The translations under genes and the position numbers were made by a program. Shown here in pieces: positions 53,462 through 63,351 of a DNA stretch of 64,000 nucleotides (its first letter is position 1; every line of letters begins with the position of its first letter). The notes under the pieces are model-generated. The model saw nothing but the letters and a program-made list of their open reading frames with translations, was not told the origin of the DNA and did no database searches. The DNA comes from Sulfuricurvum sp. (GTDB taxonomy: Bacteria > Campylobacterota > Campylobacteria > Campylobacterales > Sulfurimonadaceae). Where the stretch lies: NCBI RefSeq assembly GCF_028681615.1, contig NZ_JAQUHV010000001.1, forward strand, positions 62,001 to 126,000, read 5' to 3'.

Positions 53462-54958
53462 GTGGCATATGCAAAACCGACTTACAAAGCTCAGTATGAG
53501 AATTTCATTGGTGGAGAGTGGGTCGCTCCACAAAGCGGCGAATATTTTGAGAATATCTCTCCTGTCGACGGTGAAGTTTTAACCAAAATCCCAAGATCAA
53601 ATGAAGCCGATGTCGAACTGGCAATCCAAGCTGCAAACAAAGCATTCCAATCATATAAACATACTTCCGTCGTTGAACGAAGCATTATGCTCAACAAAGT
53701 CGCCGATGCGATTGAAGCCAATTTGGAAGCCCTCGCGATTGCAGAGACGCTGGATAACGGTAAAACGATCCGTGAAACACTCTATGCCGACGTTCCGTTA
53801 GTCGTCGATCACTTCCGATATTTTGCTTCCGTTATCCGGGCCGAGTCCGGTACCGTTGCGGATATCGATGAAAATACCATCTCCCAAGAGATTTTTGAGC
53901 CCTACGGCGTTGTCGCCCAAATCATTCCGTGGAATTTCCCGTTATTGATGGCGGCATGGAAGTTGGCTCCTGCATTGGCAGCGGGTAACTGTATCGTCAT
54001 GAAACCCGCGTCCGCAACCCCTATGTCGATTCTCCTCCTGATGGAAGCGATCCAGGATGTCCTTCCAAAAGGTGTCGTCAACATCATCAACGGTGCCGGC
54101 GGAAAAATCGGCAAATACATCTCAACCCATCCTGACGTCAAAAAAGTCGGCTTTACAGGTGAGACGACAACGGGTCAGCTGATCATGCAATACGCGACCG
54201 AAAATATCATCCCGACGACATTGGAACTGGGCGGTAAATCTCCGAACATCTTCTTTGAATCGATTATGGACGCCGACGATGAATTCTTCGACAAAGCGAT
54301 CGAAGGGCTGATCCTCTTTGCCTTTAACTCCGGTGAAGTATGTACGTGTCCATCCCGTGCCCTCATCCAAGAGTCAATTTATGAGCCGTTTATGAAACGT
54401 GTTTTGGAGCGAATGAAAGCGATCAAACTCGGAAATCCTTTGGATGTCACCAACATGATGGGTGCACAATGCTCGCTCAATCAAAAAGAGAAAATTCTCG
54501 AATACATCAACATCGGGAAAGAAGAAGGGGCAGAGTGTCTCATCGGCGGAAATGTTTATGAGTCTGAAACCTATCCGAACGGATTTTACATCCAGCCGAC
54601 CGTATTTAAAGGGCACAACAAAATGCGCATCTTCCAAGAAGAGATCTTCGGACCGGTTCTTGCCGTGACGACCTTCAAAGACGAAGAAGAAGCATTGGCA
54701 ATCGCCAACGACACCATCTACGGATTGGGTTCAGGGGTATGGTCACGCGATGCCCATCAACTCCACAAAATCAGCCGAGGAATCGAAGCGGGCCGTGTCT
54801 GGGTAAACTGCTATCACATGTACCCTTCACACGCATCGTTCGGCGGATACAAAAAATCGGGTCTCGGCAGAGAAACACACATGATGATGCTCAACTCGTA
54901 CCGTCACACGAAAAATATTTTGACGTCATACAACAAAAGCGCTATGGGATTTTTTTAA
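53462..54958 (+). CDS. NAD(P)-dependent aldehyde dehydrogenase
   Basis: An aldehyde dehydrogenase of the acetaldehyde/AldB-ExaC type, oxidising aldehydes to acids. Visible are VVAQIIPWNFPLLMAAWK (cofactor site), the general-base glutamate in LELGGKSPNIF, the catalytic cysteine in FNSGEVCTCPSR and EEIFGPVLAV. Length 498 residues is typical. GTG start with CAAAGGAAAAAA ahead. The next gene, DUF779, usually accompanies this enzyme type. Base composition fits neighbours. Confidence 0.93.
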   Translation: MAYAKPTYKAQYENFIGGEWVAPQSGEYFENISPVDGEVLTKIPRSNEADVELAIQAANKAFQSYKHTSVVERSIMLNKVADAIEANLEALAIAETLDNGKTIRETLYADVPLVVDHFRYFASVIRAESGTVADIDENTISQEIFEPYGVVAQIIPWNFPLLMAAWKLAPALAAGNCIVMKPASATPMSILLLMEAIQDVLPKGVVNIINGAGGKIGKYISTHPDVKKVGFTGETTTGQLIMQYATENIIPTTLELGGKSPNIFFESIMDADDEFFDKAIEGLILFAFNSGEVCTCPSRALIQESIYEPFMKRVLERMKAIKLGNPLDVTNMMGAQCSLNQKEKILEYINIGKEEGAECLIGGNVYESETYPNGFYIQPTVFKGHNKMRIFQEEIFGPVLAVTTFKDEEEALAIANDTIYGLGSGVWSRDAHQLHKISRGIEAGRVWVNCYHMYPSHASFGGYKKSGLGRETHMMMLNSYRHTKNILTSYNKSAMGFF

Positions 54959-54978
54959 TCGATAGTTGAAACATTCGG

Positions 54979-55005
54979 GCGGGGTCAATACCGTTTTGAT
55001 CCCGC
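54979..55005 (+). terminator. Hairpin between aldehyde dehydrogenase and DUF779 genes
   Basis: GCGGGGTC and GATCCCGC pair as an 8-bp stem with one G-U pair and an 11-base loop. No T tract follows, so partial readthrough to DUF779 is likely. Confidence 0.4.
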
Positions 55006-55030
55006 ACATAGGGTATTTTAGGAATTAAAC

Positions 55031-55411
55031 ATGAACATAGAACGATTAACCCTCACCCCAAAAGCTGCAGAAGTCATCGAAACACTCAAAAAACAAAACG
55101 GCGCATTAGTCTTTAACCAAAGCGGCGGGTGCTGCGACGGAACGGCTCCCATGTGTTATGAAAAAAGCGATTTTTATGTTCCCAGCAGAAATGTCAAACT
55201 CGGTGAGATATGCGGATGCGAGTTTTTCATCGATAAAGACCAGTTCGAATACTTCCGTCATTCTCAGATCATTATCGATGTCAAAGAAGAAAAAAGCGCG
55301 TTTGGAAACTCGTTTTCATTGGAGATCGATTTGGGGTATCAATTTATTACTCGATCTAGAATCTTTACGGATGAAGAGTATGCGTATATCAAAGAGCAAG
55401 AGACAAACTAA
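55031..55411 (+). CDS. DUF779 family protein
   Basis: A Cys-rich soluble protein of 126 residues, from a family regularly encoded beside aldehyde dehydrogenases. The conserved cysteines are in QSGGCCDGTAPMCYE and CGCEFFID, likely metal or disulfide ligands. It may aid assembly or electron transfer to the aldehyde enzyme, but that is inferred from the pairing. AGGAAT precedes the ATG. Its end overlaps the convergent magIII by 4 bases. Confidence 0.88.
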   Translation: MNIERLTLTPKAAEVIETLKKQNGALVFNQSGGCCDGTAPMCYEKSDFYVPSRNVKLGEICGCEFFIDKDQFEYFRHSQIIIDVKEEKSAFGNSFSLEIDLGYQFITRSRIFTDEEYAYIKEQETN

Positions 55412-56058
55412 ATATTCAAGCCAATCCGCTCAATATTCACCGCTTTCCCTTTGCTATTCCCCTTCACATACTCCACAATCATCCCATGAAACCGCGCAAA
55501 TGCGGCAGGGAGCTGAACGGTGTCGAAATAACCTCGGATTCCCGCTTCGCACCACTCCTGCAACTCATCGTAACTCTCGAACTCGTATCCGAATGCATTG
55601 AGCAGCCGCGCGGTATAGGCATCGACGACCATAGCCGGACGGGCGCAGGCGTAGCAGAGGATGGAGTCTGCCGTTTCGGGGCCGATCCCTTTTTGAGATA
55701 AGAGCCAGTCGCGGTCGACCGAGAGGGAAAAGGTCTCGAAATCGCCAAACTCTTCGAGTATGGCACGGGAGAGACGGATAAGATTGGTGGCTTTGGCTTT
55801 GAACAGACCACTCGGGCGGATAAGCTCCATGAGGATTTCATGATGGCATTGAGAGAGGACGGCAGGATCTATCAGCTCTCGGTTTCGAAGGTTATCGAGA
55901 GAGATTCGGACACGTTCCCATTGGGTATTTTGGGTGAGGATGGCACCGACGACGACCTCAAAGGTTCCATATGCCGGCCACCACAGCGGCGGAGAGTTCT
56001 CTAATAGTTTGAGGCGTTCTAGCGCACTGAAAAGTTCAAAAGAATCCTGCAATTCCAC
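55408..56058 (-). CDS. 3-methyladenine DNA glycosylase (MagIII type)
   Basis: A helix-hairpin-helix DNA glycosylase that removes alkylated purines. The N-terminal part has PPLWWPAYGTFEVVVGAILTQNTQWE in part (a MagIII hallmark seen in Helicobacter), the HhH is LLSQKGIGPETADSI and the catalytic Asp is in MVVDAYTARLL. No C-terminal 4Fe-4S cysteine cluster is present. 216 residues. GTG start at 56058 with GGAGGA ahead. It sits three bases after ymdB and may be co-transcribed. Confidence 0.87.
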   Translation of the reverse strand: MELQDSFELFSALERLKLLENSPPLWWPAYGTFEVVVGAILTQNTQWERVRISLDNLRNRELIDPAVLSQCHHEILMELIRPSGLFKAKATNLIRLSRAILEEFGDFETFSLSVDRDWLLSQKGIGPETADSILCYACARPAMVVDAYTARLLNAFGYEFESYDELQEWCEAGIRGYFDTVQLPAAFARFHGMIVEYVKGNSKGKAVNIERIGLNI

Positions 56059-56061
56059 CTA

Positions 56062-56871
56062 TTATTCCTCCAGCCACGCATCGGTGCGAAGCACCCGTCC
56101 GTCATCGAAGATTTTGAGTTTGAACGCTTCGGTGCATTTTCCCTCTTCGAGGTTCATAATGGCGATTTGGAGGATTTTTCGGCATTTTTCGGGAACTTCG
56201 AACCGCCCTGCGACACCGGTCAAAAATCGCTCAAGCGGAACATTGGCATCCATTCCGATAACGTTGTCACGGCATCCGCTGAGGCCGATATCGCTGAGAT
56301 ATGCCGTCCCCTGAGCAATCTGAAAATCATCGCTGCTGACGTGGGTATGGGTACCGATAATACCGCTCACCTGTCCTTGCAATAGCATCATCATCGCCCG
56401 TTTTTCGCTCGTCGCTTCGGCGTGGAAATCGAGGAAGATATGATCGATCCCCTCTTCTTTAAGGCTCGCGACGTTGTCGCGGGCACATCGGAAGGCGTTG
56501 TCGACATACGGCATCCCGTAGTGCCCCATGATGTTTAAGACGGCGAGTTTTTCCCCCGCCACCTCAAAGATGCGGCATCCGCTCCCCGGTACACCCGCAG
56601 GATAGTTGTGGGGGCGTAACAGAGGAAACGTCTCCATCAAAAGGACGATGTCTTTTTTGTCCCACGTATGGTTGCCGCCCGTCATGACGTCGATTCCGCT
56701 CTCGAACAGCTCATGGGCATTTTTGACCGTCAGTCCGAAACCGTGCGAAGCGTTTTCGTAGTTGGCGATGACAAAATCGATCCCGTGCTCTCGACGCAGT
56801 CTCATCAGATGTTCTTTGATCATGACCCGTCCCGGCCGACCTACGACATCTCCGATAAATGCTATTTTCAC
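56062..56871 (-). CDS. YmdB family metallophosphoesterase
   Basis: A phosphodiesterase that in Bacillus hydrolyses 2',3'-cyclic nucleotides. Metal-binding motifs: FIGDVVGRPGR (Asp), IANYENASHGFG (Asn/Glu), MTGGNHTWDKKD (GGNH), LDFHAEAT (His) and GIIGTHTHVSSDD (His). Length 269 is standard for this family. GTG start; it overlaps the upstream gene's stop by 4 bases (GTGA). magIII follows. Confidence 0.9.
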   Translation of the reverse strand: MKIAFIGDVVGRPGRVMIKEHLMRLRREHGIDFVIANYENASHGFGLTVKNAHELFESGIDVMTGGNHTWDKKDIVLLMETFPLLRPHNYPAGVPGSGCRIFEVAGEKLAVLNIMGHYGMPYVDNAFRCARDNVASLKEEGIDHIFLDFHAEATSEKRAMMMLLQGQVSGIIGTHTHVSSDDFQIAQGTAYLSDIGLSGCRDNVIGMDANVPLERFLTGVAGRFEVPEKCRKILQIAIMNLEEGKCTEAFKLKIFDDGRVLRTDAWLEE

Positions 56872-57449
56872 TCTTTCTCCTCTCTCAAATCCTCTCTCAG
56901 TTCTGCAATTCTCTGACGAAAGTTCTCACTGTCTCCGTAATCGAAGAATTTTTTATAATTGTTGTGCATAAATTTGACCCTCGACGCATGGCGTATCGGA
57001 CACCAGTATTGTTCTGTCCGGCCTGCAATCTCCGAAATATACCCCATCAAACCGTTAAAATAACTGCAATAAAGGCAGTTGAGCTTTTCGATGATATTGA
57101 GATATGCCAGTCTGTGACGATCGATGATGATGTAATCACTCCGTTTCACTTTGCTTATCTTATAAATCGGAAAACAAACCCACTGATAGACACTCACAAA
57201 AGCGTCCAAAATCAAAGCAGGGATAAGAACCGACCAGATAACAGGAGAGCTCAGGAGATGCAAAATCGGAGCCGTTAGCAAATATCGCAGAGTTCCCAAG
57301 CGCTCTTTCCGATAGGAAGCGAGGATTTCTTCACGCTTTTTCGTGATTTCGCAGGTAAATTTCTCATATTCCTGATGGAGTTCCGCTTCCAATTCCGCTT
57401 CGAGTACTTTGATCTTTGCGACGAGCTCGTCGATCTTTTGGTGTTCCAT
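56868..57449 (-). CDS. Conserved hypothetical membrane protein, 193 aa
   Basis: An N-terminal coiled coil (about 5-50, ELVAKIKVLEAELEAEL) precedes one or two membrane spans (APILHLLSSPVIWSVLIPALI, about 60-95) and a conserved C-terminal block with LNCLYCSYFNGLMGYISEI and YWCPIRHASRV, cysteine-containing. I recall such a block in a family found in several proteobacterial groups, but cannot name a function. It overlaps ymdB by 4 bases. Confidence 0.7.
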   Translation of the reverse strand: MEHQKIDELVAKIKVLEAELEAELHQEYEKFTCEITKKREEILASYRKERLGTLRYLLTAPILHLLSSPVIWSVLIPALILDAFVSVYQWVCFPIYKISKVKRSDYIIIDRHRLAYLNIIEKLNCLYCSYFNGLMGYISEIAGRTEQYWCPIRHASRVKFMHNNYKKFFDYGDSENFRQRIAELREDLREEKE

Positions 57450-57554
57450 CCCCGAACCTTTACACGATAATTTTCTGCTCCGAAGAGGCAGGTGCAGGCG
57501 AAGGGATTTTAAGCCTGAGCCGTTTGATTGTATGAAACTATACTATAATTTCAC

Positions 57555-58058
57555 ATGCACACCCTTAAATACCTAGCCCATTACAGCCAAGAGATACGGA
57601 CTCAGGTGCGTCATCTGATCGATGCCGGCAGTCTCGGAGAGCGTCTTTTGCTCAAATATCCCGACACCCATCCCTATGCAACCGATAAAAGTCTCTATGA
57701 CTACGTAGTGGAGATCAAAAATGCCCATTTACGAAACAGTTCGCCTATCTCAAAAGTGCTCTACGACACCAAAATACGCGATCTAAGCTCCGCGCTGGGA
57801 ACCCATACCTTCGTCTCACGGGTGCAGGGAGGAAAACTCAAAGCCAAAAACGAGATCCGGATTTCGCATCTCTTTAAAAAAGTCCCCGAACCGTTTCTTC
57901 GGATGATCGTCACCCACGAGCTCGCACATTTGAAAGAAAAAGAGCACAACAAAGCGTTTTACAAACTCTGCACCCATATCGAACCGCAGTACCATCAGCT
58001 CGAATTTGAAGTGCGTCTCTATCTAACGTATCTTGATCACTTTGGAAAACTCTATTAA
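57555..58058 (+). CDS. YgjP-like metallopeptidase-fold protein (DUF45)
   Basis: A zincin-like protein of 167 residues. The metal motif HELAHLKEKEHNKAF (HExxH with a third histidine ten residues on) is complete, so hydrolase activity is expected, though substrates are unknown. The N-terminal half has a SPISKVLYD segment typical of the group. Good match of length to YgjP C-terminal portion. It converges on rlmC. Confidence 0.83.
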   Translation: MHTLKYLAHYSQEIRTQVRHLIDAGSLGERLLLKYPDTHPYATDKSLYDYVVEIKNAHLRNSSPISKVLYDTKIRDLSSALGTHTFVSRVQGGKLKAKNEIRISHLFKKVPEPFLRMIVTHELAHLKEKEHNKAFYKLCTHIEPQYHQLEFEVRLYLTYLDHFGKLY

Positions 58059-58104
58059 TATTGAACGTAAAAGGAATTAGATCCCTCATGTGCGTAACCG
58101 CACT

Positions 58105-59223
58105 TTATTCTCGTATCAATTCCACCAAAACTTCGTAATGTGCCGTATGAGGGAACATATCAAACAGCTGAACCCGATTCACGCCGTAACCGCTCAGGAC
58201 TTCAAGGTCTTTGGCCAAACTCACCGCATTGCAGCTCGAATAAAGTATCCGCTCCGTCCCTACGCGCATCAGCCATTTGCACAACTGTTCACCCAGCCCG
58301 CGGCGCGGAGGGTTGACGATGATAACATCCGGTTTTTCCCCTGAACTCGCTCCGAAACTCGCCGCATCGAGCGATTCGAACCGGATGTTTTGGATCTCCA
58401 GCTGTGCCGCCGAATCGCGGGCGCACTGGATCGCTTCAGGCTCGATCTCGATCCCTACGATGTTTCTATCCGGTGCGGCACAATGGAGCGCAAACCCACC
58501 TGCTCCGCAAAACAGGTCCCATAGGATTTTCGGTTTGCTCTCATCCGCCCACTCGCTCGCGGTACGGTACAGTTTTTCGGCCACTTCGGGATTGGTTTGG
58601 AAAAAACTTTTGGGACGGATATAGAGGGGGATGCCGTTTAGCCGCTCTTCGAGACGGCGTTGCTCGGTAAAAAAAATCTCCTCATCCCCTTCCAAAATCG
58701 CCATATGTACAGGTTGGATATTGGCTGTAACCACTTTCAGCTCGGGAGCGCGTTTGAGTAAATCGTCCAGACCATTTTCCAGCCGTCCGATAATCCCGTG
58801 CGATCGGAGGACGAAACGGAGCATCATCGTTCCGTTGGATTTGCTTCGGGTGAGGAGAACGTATTTCAGCTCCCCTTTTTTCTTTTTGACATCATATCCT
58901 TTGACTCCCAACTCCCTAAGCCACGTTTCTACCGTATGCAATACTTTCTGCATACTCATATCGTACAAAGGACATTCGATCAGACTCACCTCTTCGGAGA
59001 GTCCGAGCACGACTCCCTCCGGTGTCGGAGTCGCTACCATCTTGGCTTTGTTTCGAAATCCTTTGATCTGTGACGTGGCAGGCTTTAGCCATTCGACCGG
59101 GTTATAGGGGTTCAAAAGTGTATGTAAATGCTCACTCTTGAGCTTCAGCTGTTCGGCATAATGGTAATCAATCCAACTGCACGAGCGGCATTGGTAGGTA
59201 TCATAGTAACTGCAAAAACTCAT
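58105..59223 (-). CDS. rlmC: 23S rRNA (uracil-5-)-methyltransferase RlmC
   Basis: Methylates a uracil of 23S rRNA (U747 in E. coli). Very close to E. coli RlmC throughout, including RGFRNKAKMV-like GFRNKAKMV, GELKYVLLTRSKSNG, NIQPVHMAILEG and QLFDMFPHTAHYEVL. Four-cysteine iron-sulfur site: Cys4, Cys12, Cys15 and the Cys of IECPLYD. The catalytic cysteine is in YSSCNAVSLAKD. 372 residues. It starts on the mfd stop codon (ATGA) and is probably co-transcribed. Confidence 0.95.
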   Translation of the reverse strand: MSFCSYYDTYQCRSCSWIDYHYAEQLKLKSEHLHTLLNPYNPVEWLKPATSQIKGFRNKAKMVATPTPEGVVLGLSEEVSLIECPLYDMSMQKVLHTVETWLRELGVKGYDVKKKKGELKYVLLTRSKSNGTMMLRFVLRSHGIIGRLENGLDDLLKRAPELKVVTANIQPVHMAILEGDEEIFFTEQRRLEERLNGIPLYIRPKSFFQTNPEVAEKLYRTASEWADESKPKILWDLFCGAGGFALHCAAPDRNIVGIEIEPEAIQCARDSAAQLEIQNIRFESLDAASFGASSGEKPDVIIVNPPRRGLGEQLCKWLMRVGTERILYSSCNAVSLAKDLEVLSGYGVNRVQLFDMFPHTAHYEVLVELIRE

Positions 59224-62210
59224 CAGATTCCTTTCGGCTTTACCGTACGGAGATAGTGCAAGACGGCGCCGATCAGATCATCATCGTCTTTGCTTTTGCT
59301 TTGCAGCGTCTCTTTGACACCGCTTTGGTATTCGATGGTGATGTTTTGGTTGTAATTGCTTACCATTTTAATCTTCTTCTCGATACACAGCAGCTTGATC
59401 ACCATAATCTCGAAGAACTGTTTCGTCGGAGTATCCGGCTTGCCGAAACGGTCCCCCACCTCTTCTTCGATCTCGTATATCTCACTCGGAGATTCGCACT
59501 GGCTTAGACGGCGATAAAGCTCGAGGCGAAGACGGTCTTCGCTCACCAGCTCATCACTGATAAAGGCGCTGACGGTGAGTTTGATGTCCACTTTCGCACG
59601 AACCGCCGTCGTTTGGTTGGTAAGGATTTTGATCGCATCTTCCAGCATCCGCAGATAGAGGGCATATCCGATGTTTTTGATATGACCGCTCTGTGCATCC
59701 CCGACGAGATTCCCACCGCCGCGAATTTCGAGATCATGATAGGCCAGCATGGAACCGCTTCCTAAAAAGGAGTTCGATTCGAGTGCCACGAGGCGCTTTT
59801 TCGCCTCTTCAGTGAGATGGTCTTTATCATCAACGATGAAATAGGCATACCCCTCGATATGCCCCCGTCCGACACGGCCGCGCAGCTGATGCAGATCAGC
59901 CATCCCGAAACGATCCGCTCCGTCGATGATCATCGTATTAACGGTCGGCATATGGATCCCCGATTCGATAATCGAGGTGGCAAGGAGTACGTCGTATTGA
60001 CGGTCGGCAAATTTTGCCAACTCCTCTTCCGTTTGGGTTGCACTAATCTGGGAGTGGAGGATGAGAATCCGCAGTTCCGGCAGGATCGCTTTAAGCTCTC
60101 CCGATTTGATGATCATCGAATCGATCGAGTTGTGGACGTAAAATACCTGACCGCCGCGTCGCAACTCGCGCAAGATGACCTCTTTGATCAGCTTTTCATC
60201 ATAGTTTTTCACAAACGTCCGTACCCCTAAGCGCTCGCTCGGAGGGGTGAGAAGCTCGCTCATCGTTTTGATCGAACTAAGCGCCTGATTAAGACTGCGC
60301 GGGATCGGTGTCGCACTCATGCTGAGGAGGTGGACGTTCTCATAGAGCGATTTAAGTTTCTCTTTTTGTTTCACCCCGAATTTGTGCTCTTCGTCGATGA
60401 TGACGATCCCGAGTTTCGCGCAGCTCACCCCGAACAGCGCATGAGTTCCGACGACGCAATCAAGTTCTCCCGCCTCAAGCGCACGAAGGGTCGCATTTTT
60501 CTCTTTGGTGCTGACGAAGCGATCGAGCTTCGCGACCCGAAGCCCGAACGGTGCCAACCTGACTTTGAGCGACTGGAAGTGCTGGGAACTAAGCAACGTG
60601 GTCGGAACGACGAGGAGCGATTGGTAGCCCCCTTTTGCGGCGGCGAAGATAGCGTTCATCGCCACCTCGGTTTTCCCGAAACCGACGTCTCCGCTGAGGA
60701 GCCGATCCATGATCTGCCCCGATGAGAGATCACGGACGATAGAAGCAATCGCGCTCGCTTGGTCAGGGGTGTAGTCGAATCCGGCGGAATCTTGGAATCT
60801 TCGAAGTTCACCCGCATCGACATTGATCACCGACGCTTTAATCAGCGCACGGCTCGCCGCGATCCCGACAATCTCGGAAGCGATCTCGAACAACCGTGCT
60901 TTAACCGACTCTTTGAGTTTGCCGAAGCTCCCTTTGCCCAGACGATCGAGGACAGGGAGCGAACCCGAAGCGATATAGCGGTCGATCGTGTCGAGGTTTT
61001 CGACCGGGAGAAGCAGCTTGTCATCCCCCATGTATTTGATCACGACGAGATCTTTGATCCCTCCGAGAATCTCCGCCTGCTCGATCCCGACAAATATCCC
61101 GACCCCGTACTCTTCGTGAACGACGTAATCTCCCACTTTGAGATCATCGAGGAGAATCGACGTGCGGCGGCGACGGCGTTTTTTCTCATGACGGTTGAGG
61201 GAGAATATCACCTCATCGGGACCGATCAGATTGAGAACAATCCCTGAGGTTTTAACGCTGATCCCTTTGAGTTCAAAAATTCCCGCCGCTTTGAGCTGCG
61301 TATCGCTTGCGGCGATGAGGGTGAATTTTTTGTTTTTATGGACACTCCGAAGGGTCTCGAAATTACCGCCCCCCAGAGGGGTGTAGCGTTCCGATTCGGG
61401 AAGAATATCGACCTCTAAGCGCTCGCGTGACAATACAGGCTGATTCAGACCGTACGCCTCATCAAGAACGCTTTTCATCTCACGGATACGGGCAACCTTT
61501 TTCCCTTCGCACAAATCGAGTCCATGCTCACCCAAGACCCAGAACCCGAGGGAGGCGATATCTTTGACAAAACTGTCGCTTTGTGCCGCGGCAATCGCTT
61601 TTTCGAATGCTTTGTGCTGCTGTTCATCGAGAGAGAAAAAAGCGCTGGTCACTTCGATGGAGGCGAGTTCCTCTTTGTCGGTGCGCTGGGTTTCGACATC
61701 GAATGCTTTGATCTCTTCGACCTCATCGTCAAAAAGGCTGATACGGTACGGGTTGCTTTGGTTAGGGACATAGATATCAAGAATATCGCCTCGATGGGAG
61801 ACTTCACCTTCCATCTCGACCATGTCGACAAAGGTATACCCCCAATGGAGAAGCTTCTCTTTAAAGCCGTTCAAATCGATCCGTGAAGCAAACTCGATTG
61901 TTTCACTTTGGAGCAATGAAGGATTCGGCATCGGGAAAAGGAGCGTTTTAAGCGGAGCGATAATCAGCGGCTTTTTGGACGCCGTATAATAAGTACGCAA
62001 TGCGGCGAAAAGGGCAAAAAGCTCTTCGCTGAAAGGGCGAAGATCGTCCATATAGGCGGCACGAAAATCGGGAAGGACGATGTGAGGAATTTCCAAAAAT
62101 GACGATACATCGCTGAGTTCCGACGCCTCTTTCGTATCCTCACATAGAAGAATCTCGGGAAGAGCCTTCGGATTATTTTTTACGTATTCATACCAACGGG
62201 CTTGTGACAT
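59223..62210 (-). CDS. mfd: Transcription-repair coupling factor Mfd
   Basis: An ATP-driven translocase that removes stalled RNA polymerase and recruits UvrA. Domains: UvrB-like N-terminus (about 1-300), polymerase-interacting RID with VVHEEYGVGIFVGIEQAE, helicase core with SGDVGFGKTEVAM (Walker A), VIIDEEHKFG (DEEH) and DLHQLRGRVGRG, and a C-terminal D7 (about 860-995). Length 995 is shorter than E. coli (about 1148), mainly in the N-terminal part. The ATG overlaps folC by 23 bases. Confidence 0.96.
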   Translation of the reverse strand: MSQARWYEYVKNNPKALPEILLCEDTKEASELSDVSSFLEIPHIVLPDFRAAYMDDLRPFSEELFALFAALRTYYTASKKPLIIAPLKTLLFPMPNPSLLQSETIEFASRIDLNGFKEKLLHWGYTFVDMVEMEGEVSHRGDILDIYVPNQSNPYRISLFDDEVEEIKAFDVETQRTDKEELASIEVTSAFFSLDEQQHKAFEKAIAAAQSDSFVKDIASLGFWVLGEHGLDLCEGKKVARIREMKSVLDEAYGLNQPVLSRERLEVDILPESERYTPLGGGNFETLRSVHKNKKFTLIAASDTQLKAAGIFELKGISVKTSGIVLNLIGPDEVIFSLNRHEKKRRRRRTSILLDDLKVGDYVVHEEYGVGIFVGIEQAEILGGIKDLVVIKYMGDDKLLLPVENLDTIDRYIASGSLPVLDRLGKGSFGKLKESVKARLFEIASEIVGIAASRALIKASVINVDAGELRRFQDSAGFDYTPDQASAIASIVRDLSSGQIMDRLLSGDVGFGKTEVAMNAIFAAAKGGYQSLLVVPTTLLSSQHFQSLKVRLAPFGLRVAKLDRFVSTKEKNATLRALEAGELDCVVGTHALFGVSCAKLGIVIIDEEHKFGVKQKEKLKSLYENVHLLSMSATPIPRSLNQALSSIKTMSELLTPPSERLGVRTFVKNYDEKLIKEVILRELRRGGQVFYVHNSIDSMIIKSGELKAILPELRILILHSQISATQTEEELAKFADRQYDVLLATSIIESGIHMPTVNTMIIDGADRFGMADLHQLRGRVGRGHIEGYAYFIVDDKDHLTEEAKKRLVALESNSFLGSGSMLAYHDLEIRGGGNLVGDAQSGHIKNIGYALYLRMLEDAIKILTNQTTAVRAKVDIKLTVSAFISDELVSEDRLRLELYRRLSQCESPSEIYEIEEEVGDRFGKPDTPTKQFFEIMVIKLLCIEKKIKMVSNYNQNITIEYQSGVKETLQSKSKDDDDLIGAVLHYLRTVKPKGI

Positions 62211-63351
62211 TTATCCTCTTTAAAAACGTTTCGGCTACACTGAAGGAGCCGAAAACCAAATACTCTTTATCTTCTCGAATCGTTTCAAATGATCCAAAAG
62301 GGATATTAAAATCATCTAAAACCTTTTCCAACTCTTCACGTTTAACAATCCGAGTTTCATCGACATCGATAATCTCGACCTTCTCGATGATCGGTTGTAA
62401 CAGGCTCAATATCTCGCGATACTCTTTATCGGCGTAAGTGTTATAGATCAGGGTCACTTTTTTCCCGACATACGCTTGTGCTATCGAATCAGCCGCCAAT
62501 GCATTGTGCCCGACATCCAACGTGATATTGGGTGCGATGCGGCTCAGCCGTCCGAACAGCGCGTTTTGATCAAAAAGGGGCTCAGTGGCTTCATACCCCA
62601 GAAGGGTATACGCCGCCATGGCCAAAGCGAGATTATCGCGCAAATACTCGCTGAGACCGTTTTTAGTGGCAAGATGCAATGCCTGTTCTTCGATTTTCGG
62701 AGTGAACATCTCCGATACTCCCAAAAGCGTGCACCCTTTTTCCTCAGCAATTGTTCTCGCAATCGTTTCGACTTCCGGATGTTTTTGTTTTCCCAAAAGG
62801 GCAACACGCTGCATACTGCGCAATTTTGTAGCGGCAATGGACGCTATCGTCCCTCCCAAAAATGCCGCGTGATCAAAATCGATGGGGGTAAAAATGGTGA
62901 GTATTTTGTCAAAAACAGCCGTCGCATCAAACTCCCCTCCGAGCCCCGCTTCGCATACGACGTATTCACACCCCGCATATACGACCATCGCGAGGAGCGT
63001 CGTATACTCGAAATAGCTCAGCGATTCGGCAACCTCCAACGCTAAAAGAGCCAAAAGTTTTTTATGTGACGCCTCCAAAGCTTCATCATTGATATCCGAG
63101 CCGTCCATCCATATCCGCTCGTTAAAACGAAGAATATGCGGCGAGGTGTAATGTCCTACCTTTTTACCGGAGCGATGCAATGCCGTGGCTAAAAAACGTC
63201 CCGTTGAACCTTTACCGTTGGTACCGACGAGATGAATAATCTTGGGGTGCGGAAGCAGATGTGCGATTTCTCGATACGCTTTGGGAAAACGCTCATAATC
63301 GATCACATCGTAAAAGAGCGGTTTTTGGGCTAAAAAATCATCTAACGTCAT
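62188..63351 (-). CDS. folC: Folylpolyglutamate synthase / dihydrofolate synthase
   Basis: Adds glutamate to folates and makes dihydrofolate. P-loop is HLVGTNGKGSTGRFLA (about 40-55), Mur-ligase-like core has YTSPHILRFNER and VVCEAGLGGEFDATAVF, and the C-terminal half carries LDVGHNALAADS. Length 387 residues. It overlaps mfd and follows the diguanylate cyclase gene with an ATGA overlap, so three genes share a transcript. Confidence 0.93.
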   Translation of the reverse strand: MTLDDFLAQKPLFYDVIDYERFPKAYREIAHLLPHPKIIHLVGTNGKGSTGRFLATALHRSGKKVGHYTSPHILRFNERIWMDGSDINDEALEASHKKLLALLALEVAESLSYFEYTTLLAMVVYAGCEYVVCEAGLGGEFDATAVFDKILTIFTPIDFDHAAFLGGTIASIAATKLRSMQRVALLGKQKHPEVETIARTIAEEKGCTLLGVSEMFTPKIEEQALHLATKNGLSEYLRDNLALAMAAYTLLGYEATEPLFDQNALFGRLSRIAPNITLDVGHNALAADSIAQAYVGKKVTLIYNTYADKEYREILSLLQPIIEKVEIIDVDETRIVKREELEKVLDDFNIPFGSFETIREDKEYLVFGSFSVAETFLKRINVTSPLV